DNA of 45,000 nucleotides, from the NCBI GenBank assembly GCA_905221605.1, contig CAJNDS010001001.1, forward strand, positions 1,567,792 to 1,612,791, given 5' to 3'. The notes below the pieces were generated by a model, which ran no database searches, was not told the origin of the DNA, and saw only the letters and a list, made by a program, of their open reading frames with translations. Within the stretch, counting starts at the first letter, position 1; each line of letters starts with the position of its first letter. Of the stretch, positions 28,510 through 39,727 are shown one piece after another. Position numbers and translations under genes: made by a program. Source of the DNA: Symbiodinium natans (taxonomy: Eukaryota > Sar > Dinophyceae > Suessiales > Symbiodiniaceae).

Positions 28510-28859
28510 CGTGTCATCTTGCAGTTCTCGTACGTGGCTTGTCCTGTGCGGTCCTGCGGTAATGGTTTCTGCAATGAGAGAAGGTAGACATTGGGTCCTG
28601 TCACGTTCCTGCGCAGCGTTTCGCAGGCTTGGACAGTGAGCTTCAGTGCCTCTCACCAAAGAGCTCACCACTTTTCATGAGCACCACATGGTTTGCGTAA
28701 CTGCAGGGGAATCTGACACAAGCGTGAGTTCCTGCTTCTAACTGGTACGTACCGTGCAGGTGACTCTTTCCCACAAACCCTCTAACTAAACGGGAGCGCC
28801 GTATGGTTTGTGTAACTGCGTGGGAATCTGACAGAAGCGTGACTGCCTGTCTCTAATTG

Positions 28860-30556
28860 GCACGTGCCGTGCATGTAAATCCGGGCATTTTGCCTGAGCC
28901 ATGTTGCCCGCAAAACGTCGTCGTTTGCAGGGCAAGCAGCAGGCAAACACGGACCCAGCTCCAGACCCTTGTCCGAGACACGTGGGTTGCGAGGAGAATG
29001 GTCGAGGAAGGCTCACATGGTCATGAGAGGCGCAATGTCCTGCGAGTGGAGTTTACCAGCATAGATAAGGTTCCAGTTCTACAGGCCATGCTGGGCCAAG
29101 TGCCTGCTCATCTCATGGCTGCAGCAAGAGCTTTGCTTGCCTCCTGGCACGCAGAACCCCCCATAGTCTTGAATGAGCAACCGCTGCCTTCCTACCGCGG
29201 CAGTGGCACGATGTTCAGATACTCTGGCTCCTGGTCCAGGATTACAGATGCCGGGGCAAGTGCAATGTTGGCAGAAGGGGAGTCGCGGATTGCCGATATC
29301 TGTCGCCTCTTGCAGGACAATGTCGAGGTTGCAAGCCTTTGGGATGAGTTCCAACGCTTTGCGCAGCAGCTACGGCAAAGCAAGCTGGATCGTATGACTC
29401 TTGCGTGTGAGCTGCACACCGCTGTGAGTCTGGAGAAGCTGGTGCCCAGCATCCACTTTCATCTGATGTTTGACTCGAGATGCTTGGCGCAGGTTAGTTG
29501 GTTATGTTCTGCGTCCTGGCTCGGTTTTGCGGTCGCCGGTGCAGTTAGCTAATTAGGTGCCCTGTTTCAAAGGGTTGATGTGAACATGACCCACTGTTTC
29601 CACCGCCGCTGGCTTTGCCAGTGACACCTCACGCCCGATATCGATTCGGGCGTTCCTCCTGGGTCCTTGCCGGTAGTTTTGTGGGGTAAAAGTAAGGACA
29701 GACGGTGACTCTGCCGAAGCCCAGTCTGTTGTTTCGTGGTGCCGTTCCGCATCAGTCTGTGGAGTGCAAGCAAGCCCGTGGAAAAGCTTGCCGAAAGGCA
29801 TACGATCAGGGGCATTATTATTTACAGGTTCCGAAGATTGGCTCCATTCATATGACGACGACAGCTCCTGCCTTCACCACCTTTCCAATTGCGCCGGATT
29901 GGATTACCAATTTATGGCAGGCCTGTAAAATTACGGAGCAGGTTGCGGAGAAGGAGTACCTGCGCTGCAAGAAGCACGTGAAAGCCTATTTAGACAACAT
30001 GAAGTTCCATGCACAGTGCATGCAGACAGAGGCCGTTGCAGCGCGCAAGGCGCAAGCGCTCCTGGACCTTCAGCCCCTCATGAAGACAGCCGTTGTGCTG
30101 GAGCAGGTCCAGCGCGACTTCTTGCCACAGTTCGCCCGCCCCATGTTCCGAAGGAGCTTCCTTGTTTTAACTGGTCCCACGCGACTTGGTAAAACAATCT
30201 ATGCTCGCAGCCTCTTCGGTCATCGCCAGACACTAGAGCTCAACTGCTGTGGCGTGAGTCAGCCTGACTTGCGTGGCTTCAACCCTTTGGTCCACCGCGC
30301 CATCTTGTATGATGAAGGTTCCGCGGACATGGTTTTGCGCAATCGTCGCCTGTTTCAGGGGTCCACAGAAGAGGTTACGCTCGCCCACTCTGGAACAAAT
30401 CTGTTCACCTACAGCGTGTATGTCTACAACGTCGCTATGATTCTGACGTCGAACTCTTGGCTGCGTGAGCTGGAGGAGTTGCAGAGCGAGGAGCGCGAGT
30501 GGCTCGAAGGTAATTCAATCTGTATAGACTGCAAGCAGCCGCTGTATGAGACGTGA
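28860..30556 (+). CDS. Rep-like protein: HUH-type motif plus SF3 helicase (copy 1)
   Basis: The gene is in at least two pieces. Piece 1 (open to 29552, no convincing ATG) reads a helical region ending in SIHFHLMF at about 29451-29474, matching the His-hydrophobic-His motif of rolling-circle initiators. It then meets a possible donor (CGCAG|GTTAGT, about 29492). Piece 2 is open from 29705 to TGA at 30554-30556 but begins with GTG and probably at a splice acceptor. It contains GHYYLQVPK, a Tyr-Lys stretch EYLRCKK that may be motif 3, then Walker A GPTRLGKT (30173-30196), Walker B ILYDEGS (Asp at 30311) and motif C ILTSNSW (Asn at 30452). A, B and C in this order and spacing are the SF3 helicase of CRESS-DNA-virus and related Rep proteins. 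In dinoflagellates such genes are abundant and probably domesticated or mobile. The splice sites are inferred. Confidence 0.6.
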
Positions 30557-31432
30557 AAGCCAAGAAGCCGGAACTCTGTCTGTGCTCTGTGCCTAAACCA
30601 CGAAGCCATATAATGATAGGGGAAGACTCTGCAACCATTTTTGGGCAAGCCGCTTTGGGGGCAGAAATGGACGCCAGGAGGCAGCTCTGGCTCAAGAACC
30701 GATTGAAAAATACAAATAACTGTTTTTCCTTTCAAGTTGGAGCAGACAAAGGCTTTTTCCACATGCAACAATGTTTTGGAAGTGTTGTCCTTCGTTCTGA
30801 ACGGCTCGGGCATGTCAAACTATCTAGATATCACCAACAGTTGCAGTGTTTTGTTGTGTTTTTCGCTTGTTTGGAGTTGCGTGATTTTTGACATGTTTTC
30901 TTGATTTTTGAGCTTGCTTTGAACCGCGCCCGCTTTTTTTCAAGCATGTAGGGCGGTGGGAGGGGGCTTGGGCGGGAGGGCGGGCCGCGGCCGCGAGTGT
31001 GCTGAGGCCTGCGAATGCCCGCATGCTCTGGCTTGTCATGCCCAGCCAAGTCGGGCTCAACTGATGTGCGACAGGAAAACTGCTGCTTGCCATCGGGTGC
31101 ACGCCAAATCCAGGCAACAGGCAGGCGACAACCTTGGATTTCCAGACTTGTTGCTCTCCGTCCTGTGCATCGTTCACATGTCCTGCATCCTTTCTTCCGA
31201 AGCTGTCAGCTATGTCTTCCATAAGCCTGAGTACATCAGATTGCTGTGAAGGCGCATGCCAATTGTACACATGTTCCAGTGGTTTGTGGTTGACAGTACG
31301 CGGGCAGCTTCCATGCTTCTGACAGATGCCAGCTGTTGCGTTCAAACGTGCACAGGCTTGAGCACCGTCGTCTCGAAAAAGGCATGTTGCAAGCTCGATA
31401 GCTGTCTGGCTTTTACGCGTCCAGTTGGCTTC
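30557..31432. other. no recognised gene
   Basis: Downstream of the Rep-like gene I see no supported coding sequence. There is a G-rich stretch near 30951-31000 with a GGCCGCGGCCGCGAG palindrome-like core. The whole stretch is repeated at 44125-45000. Confidence 0.4.
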
Positions 31433-32242
31433 ACGCCGCTTCTGGCACACCTAGCACAGTGTCACAGACAGCCTGTTGCGTGCAAGAGTGTTCATCTTTC
31501 CACTGCCCGGTTGTCCCTAGGTCCCGAACCCCTACCATTTCCCTAGGTAGCCGCCTTGCGTCTGTGTGGGAAGGGTGAGGGATGGGATGTCGAGCGGGAG
31601 CTGCACACCCCTGGCGGGGAGCGCGAGCCCCGGACATCTCACCCCGCCTGCAAGTGGAGACGCCAGAAGAAGACAGCAGAAGAAGACTTTAGGGCTCAAG
31701 GGGCTAGGGGAAGCGGCTTTGCCTGCAAGTACCTGACGCCCCTCCTTTTTGTTTGCTGATGCTCACCATTGCTCAAACCCCTCTCCCCTTTTTTTGCTCC
31801 TATCCGCCGTGGCTCAGGACGGTGTTCATCTTGCTCGTGCACCCCTCCCCCTTTTTTTGCCGATGATGCTGCGCCTTGGGAAGCTCTCACCGGCGCACAG
31901 GCTGTCCGCTCGGCGTCGGGACGCTCATGTGCGGGTTACCCTGGGGGTGTTCCAGCTCCAAGTCAGGTCCAGGTTACTTTGACGTTCCTTTTGCACCGAC
32001 GCAGAAGGTCGTGCCAAGTCGCTGCAAGACGGCGTTTGGCCAGATTTCCGCTGTTGAAGGGTGGGCACTTGCCCAAACTGGTAAGGGAGGTCTCTGGAGG
32101 GGGACTCTGTCATCTTAAGGCCGGCGGCAAGATGGTGGTTGGCCAGATCTCAACTGTTGTTGTTCCACGGTGCCTTACCAGCGGCCCCAGTTTGGGGTGC
32201 AGGAAAGCCAGGTATTTCCAAGTATGTTGCGGGTTACCGCTG
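31433..32242. other. unassigned stretch before the transposase array
   Basis: A plus-strand frame is open at 31769-32416 but runs into the transposase unit without a recognisable domain, and I regard it as chance or as decayed exons. C/T-rich phrases (CACCCCTCCCCCTTTTTTTGC) recur two or three times near 31740-31860. Whether this stretch is also duplicated cannot be seen, because copy 2 ends at the window edge. Confidence 0.35.
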
Positions 32243-34304
32243 CTGTATTGCCAAGTCGTTGTTGGTTCGCACATCGACCATGACGTAAGGATAGAGGGCC
32301 ATTGTGTTGCCCTTGCCGAGATTGAATCGACCGTATTTGACTGTCGTTCGTCACAGCTTGTCGTGTGCATGTCTGGCCAAGTTCTTAGCGTCAGGAGTCA
32401 GCGACGTAGTTGGTAGTGGTGCAGGCAGACTGTCGACGAAATCTTGCAAGAGTTACATCTCCAAGCCTCGTCTGACGTTTTCGCACTTCCGCAGTTTGCC
32501 TGCGCATGAGCCTCCAAAAGGAAGTGCTTTGCGGTGCTGAAGTGCTCTGTACCATGGAGTGCCGTTGCCAAGCAGCTACCTGTCGCTTGTGTTCTCTGAA
32601 GCGGACCTGCCGCGAGCTGCAACAGCGCTTGCGAGAAGGACAGCGGCCGCTTGTCAGGGCAGCCCGAAAAGCCCACAGAGTGAGTTGGCCGTGCGGACTT
32701 TCCCCAAAGCAGCGGCATCAGGTCTTGTGTACCTATGTTCTCAGCGGTCACAATGCAATAGTGGCCATGCAGCACGCCCGACAACTACAGAGGCGTGCAG
32801 CGTCTGACGACACGCTGCCAAGCATTACGTTTGTCCAGAATCTTTACCGGGAAGCTGCGGCTTCTGATGTTCATGCCTGTACAGATCCGCAGACGGCGGC
32901 CCAAAAACATGCTTCTCGAGAAGCTCACGTTTTCTTGGCAGAGGCCAACCTTTTTCGCTGGGTTCGGCAGCAGAACTTTCGTTGTCACTCGGCTCCGACC
33001 TCGGAGGCGGCCCTCTTCGAGTTTCGACGAAGATTGGGTGATCATGCTGGCTGCCGGGCTGCCACAAACCGTGGCGGCCGGAAGTGGTTGCAGCGATGGT
33101 GTAAACGTTGGGATGTGAGTAGAGGAACCGTGCCAGTGCGTGTGGCTGTGGAGCCTGCGCGCTTGCCCCAGAAGGCTTGGGTGCATTTTCTTCTGAAGTT
33201 AAGACTTTTTGCATAGATTGAGGAGCCTTTTTTGGGGTCACAAGCAAGCATCATATTTGGAGTTGCAAATCGGCCCAGTACCAAAAACGGGACCGCTTTC
33301 TGGCCCAAAAAATGGGGGGCCCAAATCTGAATTTGTGTCCGGGCAGAGGTGGCGGTGTTCTTCCAATCGCTCAGCTTCCTTCGACATGCAAGTGCACCCC
33401 GACGTCTTTTGCATCTCAACCTTGATGAGACATCTGTAGCTCTGACGCCGCACCCTCTTTGTGGCTTGGTGGTCCAACGCCGCCACTGGGGAGCAGACGT
33501 GGAGGGCCCACGTCTGCCGGTTCGCAAGGGTGACTTGCGGACATTTGTGAGCTATGTGGCAGTGATATCAGACAACGACGAGCTTCAGCAGAGCTTGCCA
33601 CATTTCGTCATCGGGAATAAGTCCGTGTTTACACTGGGCTTGATGCAGACAGTGGCCGCAGAATGCCGCCCGGGGACACATGTCTGGCGAACAGTCTCCT
33701 CATGGAACTCCACATCACTGCTTTTGGCAATGCTGGACCTGATTTCGCTAGCGTTGGACGGTTGGAGATGGTTGCTGGAACCGGTTCTCACCCTCGATGT
33801 GGCTCCATGCCACCTTTCCAAAGAAGTCTTTCTACGGGCGTGCGAGGTTGACATCAAATTGAATTTCGTGCCGGCCGGCGCAACATTCCTGCTGCAGCCG
33901 CTCGACGTGCGCGGCTTCTTCTCTTTCAAGTGGTGGCTCCGAACGGAGTACCAAATCTTACGACAGCTTGGTGACGGACAAGTCAGCAAGTTGGACTGGG
34001 TACGTTTGCTCATGAGAGCGCGGGAAGACTTTTGGTCCCGCAGATCGTGGCGCAAATCCTTTAGTTTGACAGGGTGTCTGGGCGAAGCTCTGCCTTGTCT
34101 GTCCAAGAAGCTGCAAGCTTTTGAAATAGACCCTCAAGCAGCGGGTCGTTCTCCACCTTCGAAAGAAGCAAGCCAATGCATATGGCCGCGAAATCGCGCC
34201 ATGGGCTATGCGTATGACCTTTTGTTTAAAGAGTAAAGCTCGCCGTGGGACCGGAAGCGCTCAATGCTTGAAGCTCCAACGTCCGACAAGCGGGATGTGT
34301 GATA
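32243..34304 (+). mobile_element. transposase unit 1 of a tandem array (2062 bp)
   Basis: The unit starts CTGTATTGCCAAGTCG and ends GCGGGATGTGTGATA. It is followed directly by unit 2, which starts with the same CTGTATTGCC. No terminal inverted repeat is obvious, so the borders are those of the amplified unit and not necessarily of the original transposon. Confidence 0.9.
32506..34236 (+). CDS. pogo/Tigger-type DDE transposase, unit 1
   Basis: Part 1 runs from ATG 32506 to a stop at 33214-33216 and ends in a helix-turn-helix-like region, RGGRKWLQRWCKRWDVSRG, of the CENP-B/Tigger type. Part 2 is open from 33349 to the TAA at 34234-34236 and contains the DDE_1 catalytic core: Asp in LNLDETS (33424), Asp in LTLDVAPCH (33796) and Asp in LQPLDV (33904), with 35 residues between the last two. 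Part 2 has no ATG at its start and is preceded by an acceptor-like GGGCAG at 33341-33346. The text LPQKA in part 1 continues naturally into AVFFQSLSFL of part 2, so an intron of about 150-165 bp (donor near 33181-33200) is likely. An inactivating insertion is the alternative. Units 1 and 2 appear identical and potentially functional. Confidence 0.75.
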
Positions 34305-36366
34305 CTGTATTGCCAAGTCGTTGTTGGTTCGCACATCGACCATGACGTAAGGATAGAGGGCCATTGTGTTGCCCTTGCCGAGATTGAATCGACCGTATTT
34401 GACTGTCGTTCGTCACAGCTTGTCGTGTGCATGTCTGGCCAAGTTCTTAGCGTCAGGAGTCAGCGACGTAGTTGGTAGTGGTGCAGGCAGACTGTCGACG
34501 AAATCTTGCAAGAGTTACATCTCCAAGCCTCGTCTGACGTTTTCGCACTTCCGCAGTTTGCCTGCGCATGAGCCTCCAAAAGGAAGTGCTTTGCGGTGCT
34601 GAAGTGCTCTGTACCATGGAGTGCCGTTGCCAAGCAGCTACCTGTCGCTTGTGTTCTCTGAAGCGGACCTGCCGCGAGCTGCAACAGCGCTTGCGAGAAG
34701 GACAGCGGCCGCTTGTCAGGGCAGCCCGAAAAGCCCACAGAGTGAGTTGGCCGTGCGGACTTTCCCCAAAGCAGCGGCATCAGGTCTTGTGTACCTATGT
34801 TCTCAGCGGTCACAATGCAATAGTGGCCATGCAGCACGCCCGACAACTACAGAGGCGTGCAGCGTCTGACGACACGCTGCCAAGCATTACGTTTGTCCAG
34901 AATCTTTACCGGGAAGCTGCGGCTTCTGATGTTCATGCCTGTACAGATCCGCAGACGGCGGCCCAAAAACATGCTTCTCGAGAAGCTCACGTTTTCTTGG
35001 CAGAGGCCAACCTTTTTCGCTGGGTTCGGCAGCAGAACTTTCGTTGTCACTCGGCTCCGACCTCGGAGGCGGCCCTCTTCGAGTTTCGACGAAGATTGGG
35101 TGATCATGCTGGCTGCCGGGCTGCCACAAACCGTGGCGGCCGGAAGTGGTTGCAGCGATGGTGTAAACGTTGGGATGTGAGTAGAGGAACCGTGCCAGTG
35201 CGTGTGGCTGTGGAGCCTGCGCGCTTGCCCCAGAAGGCTTGGGTGCATTTTCTTCTGAAGTTAAGACTTTTTGCATAGATTGAGGAGCCTTTTTTGGGGT
35301 CACAAGCAAGCATCATATTTGGAGTTGCAAATCGGCCCAGTACCAAAAACGGGACCGCTTTCTGGCCCAAAAAATGGGGGGCCCAAATCTGAATTTGTGT
35401 CCGGGCAGAGGTGGCGGTGTTCTTCCAATCGCTCAGCTTCCTTCGACATGCAAGTGCACCCCGACGTCTTTTGCATCTCAACCTTGATGAGACATCTGTA
35501 GCTCTGACGCCGCACCCTCTTTGTGGCTTGGTGGTCCAACGCCGCCACTGGGGAGCAGACGTGGAGGGCCCACGTCTGCCGGTTCGCAAGGGTGACTTGC
35601 GGACATTTGTGAGCTATGTGGCAGTGATATCAGACAACGACGAGCTTCAGCAGAGCTTGCCACATTTCGTCATCGGGAATAAGTCCGTGTTTACACTGGG
35701 CTTGATGCAGACAGTGGCCGCAGAATGCCGCCCGGGGACACATGTCTGGCGAACAGTCTCCTCATGGAACTCCACATCACTGCTTTTGGCAATGCTGGAC
35801 CTGATTTCGCTAGCGTTGGACGGTTGGAGATGGTTGCTGGAACCGGTTCTCACCCTCGATGTGGCTCCATGCCACCTTTCCAAAGAAGTCTTTCTACGGG
35901 CGTGCGAGGTTGACATCAAATTGAATTTCGTGCCGGCCGGCGCAACATTCCTGCTGCAGCCGCTCGACGTGCGCGGCTTCTTCTCTTTCAAGTGGTGGCT
36001 CCGAACGGAGTACCAAATCTTACGACAGCTTGGTGACGGACAAGTCAGCAAGTTGGACTGGGTACGTTTGCTCATGAGAGCGCGGGAAGACTTTTGGTCC
36101 CGCAGATCGTGGCGCAAATCCTTTAGTTTGACAGGGTGTCTGGGCGAAGCTCTGCCTTGTCTGTCCAAGAAGCTGCAAGCTTTTGAAATAGACCCTCAAG
36201 CAGCGGGTCGTTCTCCACCTTCGAAAGAAGCAAGCCAATGCATATGGCCGCGAAATCGCGCCATGGGCTATGCGTATGACCTTTTGTTTAAAGAGTAAAG
36301 CTCGCCGTGGGACCGGAAGCGCTCAATGCTTGAAGCTCCAACGTCCGACAAGCGGGATGTGTGATA
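34305..36366 (+). mobile_element. transposase unit 2 (2062 bp)
   Basis: This is a head-to-tail copy of unit 1 at an offset of 2062 bp; I noticed no difference between them. Confidence 0.93.
34568..36298 (+). CDS. pogo/Tigger-type DDE transposase, unit 2
   Basis: It has the same two-part structure as in unit 1: ATG 34568, first stop at 35276-35278, second part 35411-36298. The catalytic Asp codons are at 35486, 35858 and 35966. Its presence as a perfect copy indicates very recent tandem amplification. Confidence 0.75.
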
Positions 36367-38402
36367 CTGTATTGCCAAGTCGTTGTTGGTTCGCACATCG
36401 ACCATGACGTAAGGATAGAGGGCCATTGTGTTGCCCTTGCCGAGATTGAATCGACCGTATTTGACTGTCGTTCGTCACAGCTTGTCGTGTGCATGTCTGG
36501 CCAAGTTCTTAGCGTCAGGAGTCAGCGACGTAGTTGGTAGTGGTGCAGGCAGACTGTCGACGAAATCTTGCAAGAGTTACATCTCCAAGCCTCGTCTGAC
36601 GTTTTCGCACTTCCGCAGTTTGCCTGCGCATGAGCCTCCAAAAGGAAGTGCTTTGCGGTGCTGAAGTGCTCTGTACCATGGAGTGCCGTTGCCAAGCAGC
36701 TACCTGTCGCTTGTGTTCTCTGAAGCGGACCTGCCGCGAGCTGCAACAGCGCTTGCGAGAAGGACAGCGGCCGCTTGTCAGGGCAGCCCGAAAAGCCCAC
36801 AGAGTGAGTTGGCCGTGCGGACTTTCCCCAAAGCAGCGGCATCAGGTCTTGTGTACCTATGTTCTCAGCGGTCACAATGCAATAGTGGCCATGCAGCACG
36901 CCCGACAACTACAGAGGCGTGCAGCGTCTGACGACACGCTGCCAAGCATTACGTTTGTCCAGAATCTTTACCGGGAAGCTGCGGCTTCTGATGTTCATGC
37001 CTGTACAGATCCGCAGACGGCGGCCCAAAAACATGCTGCTCGAGAAGCTCACGTTTTCTTGGCAGAGGCCAACCTTTTTCGCTGGGTTCGGCAGCAGAAC
37101 TTTCGTTGTCACTCGGCTCCGACCTACGAAGATTGGGTGATCATGCTGGCTGCCGGGCTGCCACAAACCGTGGCGGCCGGAAGTGGTTGCAGCGATGGTG
37201 TAAACGTTGGGATGTGAGTAGAGGAACCGTGCCAGTGCGTGTGGCTGTGGAGCCTGCGCGCTTGCCCCAGAAGGCTTGGGTGCATTTTCTTCTGAAGTTA
37301 AGACTTTTTGCATAGATTGAGGAGCCTTTTTTGGGGTCACAAGCAAGCATCATATTTGGAGTTGCAAATCGGCCCAGTACCAAAAACGGGACCGCTTTCT
37401 GGCCCAAAAAATGGGGGGCCCAAATCTGAATTTGTGTCCGGGCAGAGGTGGCGGTGTTCTTCCAATCGCTCAGCTTCCTTCGACATGCAAGTGCACCCCG
37501 ACGTCTTTTGCATCTCAACCTTGATGAGACATCTGTAGCTCTGACGCCGCACCCTCTTTGTGGCTTGGTGGTCCAACGCCGCCACTGGGGAGCAGACGTG
37601 GAGGGCCCACGTCTGCCGGTTCGCAAGGGTGACTTGCGGACATTTGTGAGCTATGTGGCAGTGATATCAGACAACGACGAGCTTCAGCAGAGCTTGCCAC
37701 ATTTCGTCATCGGGAATAAGTCCGTGTTTACACTGGGCTTGATGCAGACAGTGGCCGCAGAATGCCGCCCGGGGACACATGTCTGGCGAACAGTCTCCTC
37801 ATGGAACTCCACATCACTGCTTTTGGCAATGCTGGACCTGATTTCGCTAGCGTTGGACGGTTGGAGATGGTTGCTGGAACCGGTTCTCACCCTCGATGTG
37901 GCTCCATGCCACCTTTCCAAAGAAGTCTTTCTACGGGCGTGCGAGGTTGACATCAAATTGAATTTCGTGCCGGCCGGCGCAACATTCCTGCTGCAGCCGC
38001 TCGACGTGCGCGGCTTCTTCTCTTTCAAGTGGTGGCTCCGAACGGAGTACCAAATCTTACGACAGCTTGGTGACGGACAAGTCAGCAAGTTGGACTGGGT
38101 ACGTTTGCTCATGAGAGCGCGGGAAGACTTTTGGTCCCGCAGATCGTGGCGCAAATCCTTTAGTTTGACAGGGTGTCTGGGCGAAGCTCTGCCTTGTCTG
38201 TCCAAGAAGCTGCAAGCTTTTGAAATAGACCCTCAAGCAGCGGGTCGTTCTCCACCTTCGAAAGAAGCAAGCCAATGCATATGGCCGCGAAATCGCGCCA
38301 TGGGCTATGCGTATGACCTTTTGTTTAAAGAGTAAAGCTCGCCGTGGGACCGGAAGCGCTCAATGCTTGAAGCTCCAACGTCCGACAAGCGGGATGTGTG
38401 AT
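36367..38402 (+). mobile_element. transposase unit 3 (about 2036 bp)
   Basis: This is the third head-to-tail copy. It differs by a 25-bp deletion between 37135 and 37136 and at least one substitution (Ser to Ala codon near 37038). It ends in GATACTG, which passes directly into copy 2 of the large duplicated segment. Confidence 0.93.
36630..38335 (+). pseudogene. transposase, unit 3, frameshifted
   Basis: The frame from ATG 36630 is broken by the 25-bp deletion at 37135 and stops at 37215-37217, before the helix-turn-helix-like region, which is now in another frame. The catalytic part (37448-38335) is unchanged, so unit 3 would lack a complete DNA-binding part. Confidence 0.85.
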
Positions 38403-39727
38403 ACTGCTTGGGGAAGGTGCAACATGGTGGAAAGGACCATGCGTTCTTGGTGCTGGAAGTAGGGCCCAGCGTGTGCAATGTTTCTGAGCGGGAACGCGTG
38501 CTTTGCTTCGTGTGTCCTCAAGTGGGTGGAAAGAGAGACGTGTGCATGCGCCACGGTAGTTGCTGCAGCCATGAGTGCCGAAGCTGCTGCTGGCGATGTT
38601 GTACGAGATCTCAAAAGGCAGCGGCAAGAGCTGAAGGTGCCAAGAGACTTTTCTGTCCTATGCGCGCACGCTGCCCATACACGTGCCTTTTTTGCCAGGA
38701 CGAACTGAAGCGCGCCAGCAAAGCCCTCAAGAACGAAGCTGCTATCCTCAAGAAGAGCACTTCTTTTTGCGTAGCCTGCTCTGATGCAGTGTGACAGTGT
38801 GCGAAGCAGTTTTCCTTTAGGTCAGAAAGCGCCGCCGCCTCCTGCGAAAAGCAGGCGATTTGGACGACGACTCACTGATCTGGCTACTGCGCAGACGGCA
38901 AAACGCAGATGCCGGACCACGTCAAGAAGCGCAACGTCCACGCGACAATGCTGTTGGTGAAGAGCGTCAAGAGACCTGAGCTGTGAACGGTTTAGCGAAG
39001 CTAAGTCCAAGCCACCCTGCTTGAGATATGTTTTTGCTGTGTCTGCGTTAGCTATCGCCAGTTGGCAGATGGCCAGCAGCGTCAAGTTGTGCGTTCTACA
39101 GAATGCAAGCACGCCTATGCATGTGGTCACGGAACGTGCCATGTGTAACGATCTCCTTGAACCTTGAAGGCTTGACCTCAGCCAACCAAACATGCTGATC
39201 GCCCAGATGTTGATCGAATGTGGTTGCTTGTTTCTCTTTGGCTCTTGCTTACAGTGCACGTTGTTGTTCTTATCCGAAACCACACGACAGCTGCCCAAGA
39301 AGCTTCCAGCGGTTGGGTGCGCGGCGGTCGCGATTTCACCGGTGGATGCCGCAGTGGTCGCGCACTTGGAGAGATGCGGACACCATGGTGCTGTTTCTGT
39401 TCTCATGCCACGACTTTCAAAGATGCGCTTGGTCCAGTTGGCTGAAGGTCTTTACCGTCACATTTCGATGCAGCAACAGCGGCTTCGACCTCTGCGAAAA
39501 ATGTGCACACGCCCCGGCCCAGTCCGTTCCCTCACAACAGATCTGCTCGAATGCCTGCCCGTGTAGGCCTTTGCAGTACTTGTGCAATCTTTGTCAAATG
39601 TGTATGCCACGCTGAATCACGCTGATGTTGCCCGTCGATTTTGGCATCCGGGAGGCAACCCTCGGACATACAGCTGAAGATTCTATTCGCTCCGATTTGG
39701 AGGCCATCCTGTCAGCAACAGGATTAT

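Larger units (their letters stand above)
24951..31432. repeat. segmental duplication, copy 1 (partner 38403-45000)
   Basis: This stretch matches 38403-45000 at an offset of 13568 bp over most of its length. The first part (24951-25268) matches at about 13451, because copy 2 has about 83 extra bases near 38726-38808 and about 36 near 39125-39160. Elsewhere I counted only about ten single-base differences (for example at 27608, 29732, 30358 and 30413), so the copies are about 99.8 percent identical. The true end of the matching part in copy 1 is unknown because copy 2 leaves the window. Confidence 0.95.

Noticed and set aside
30684-30700. Relict of the dinoflagellate spliced leader (TCTGGCTCAAG)
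   Set aside because: Only about ten bases resemble the leader's end and the preceding bases do not match, so it is within chance.
33349-33351. GTG as a start codon for the catalytic part of the transposase
   Set aside because: The conserved text continues from the upstream part, and an acceptor-like AG lies just before; splicing explains it better than a GTG start in a eukaryote.
32243-38402. Terminal inverted repeats of the transposase units
   Set aside because: The unit ends CTGTATTGCCAAG and GGATGTGTGATA do not pair as inverted repeats, so I did not annotate them.
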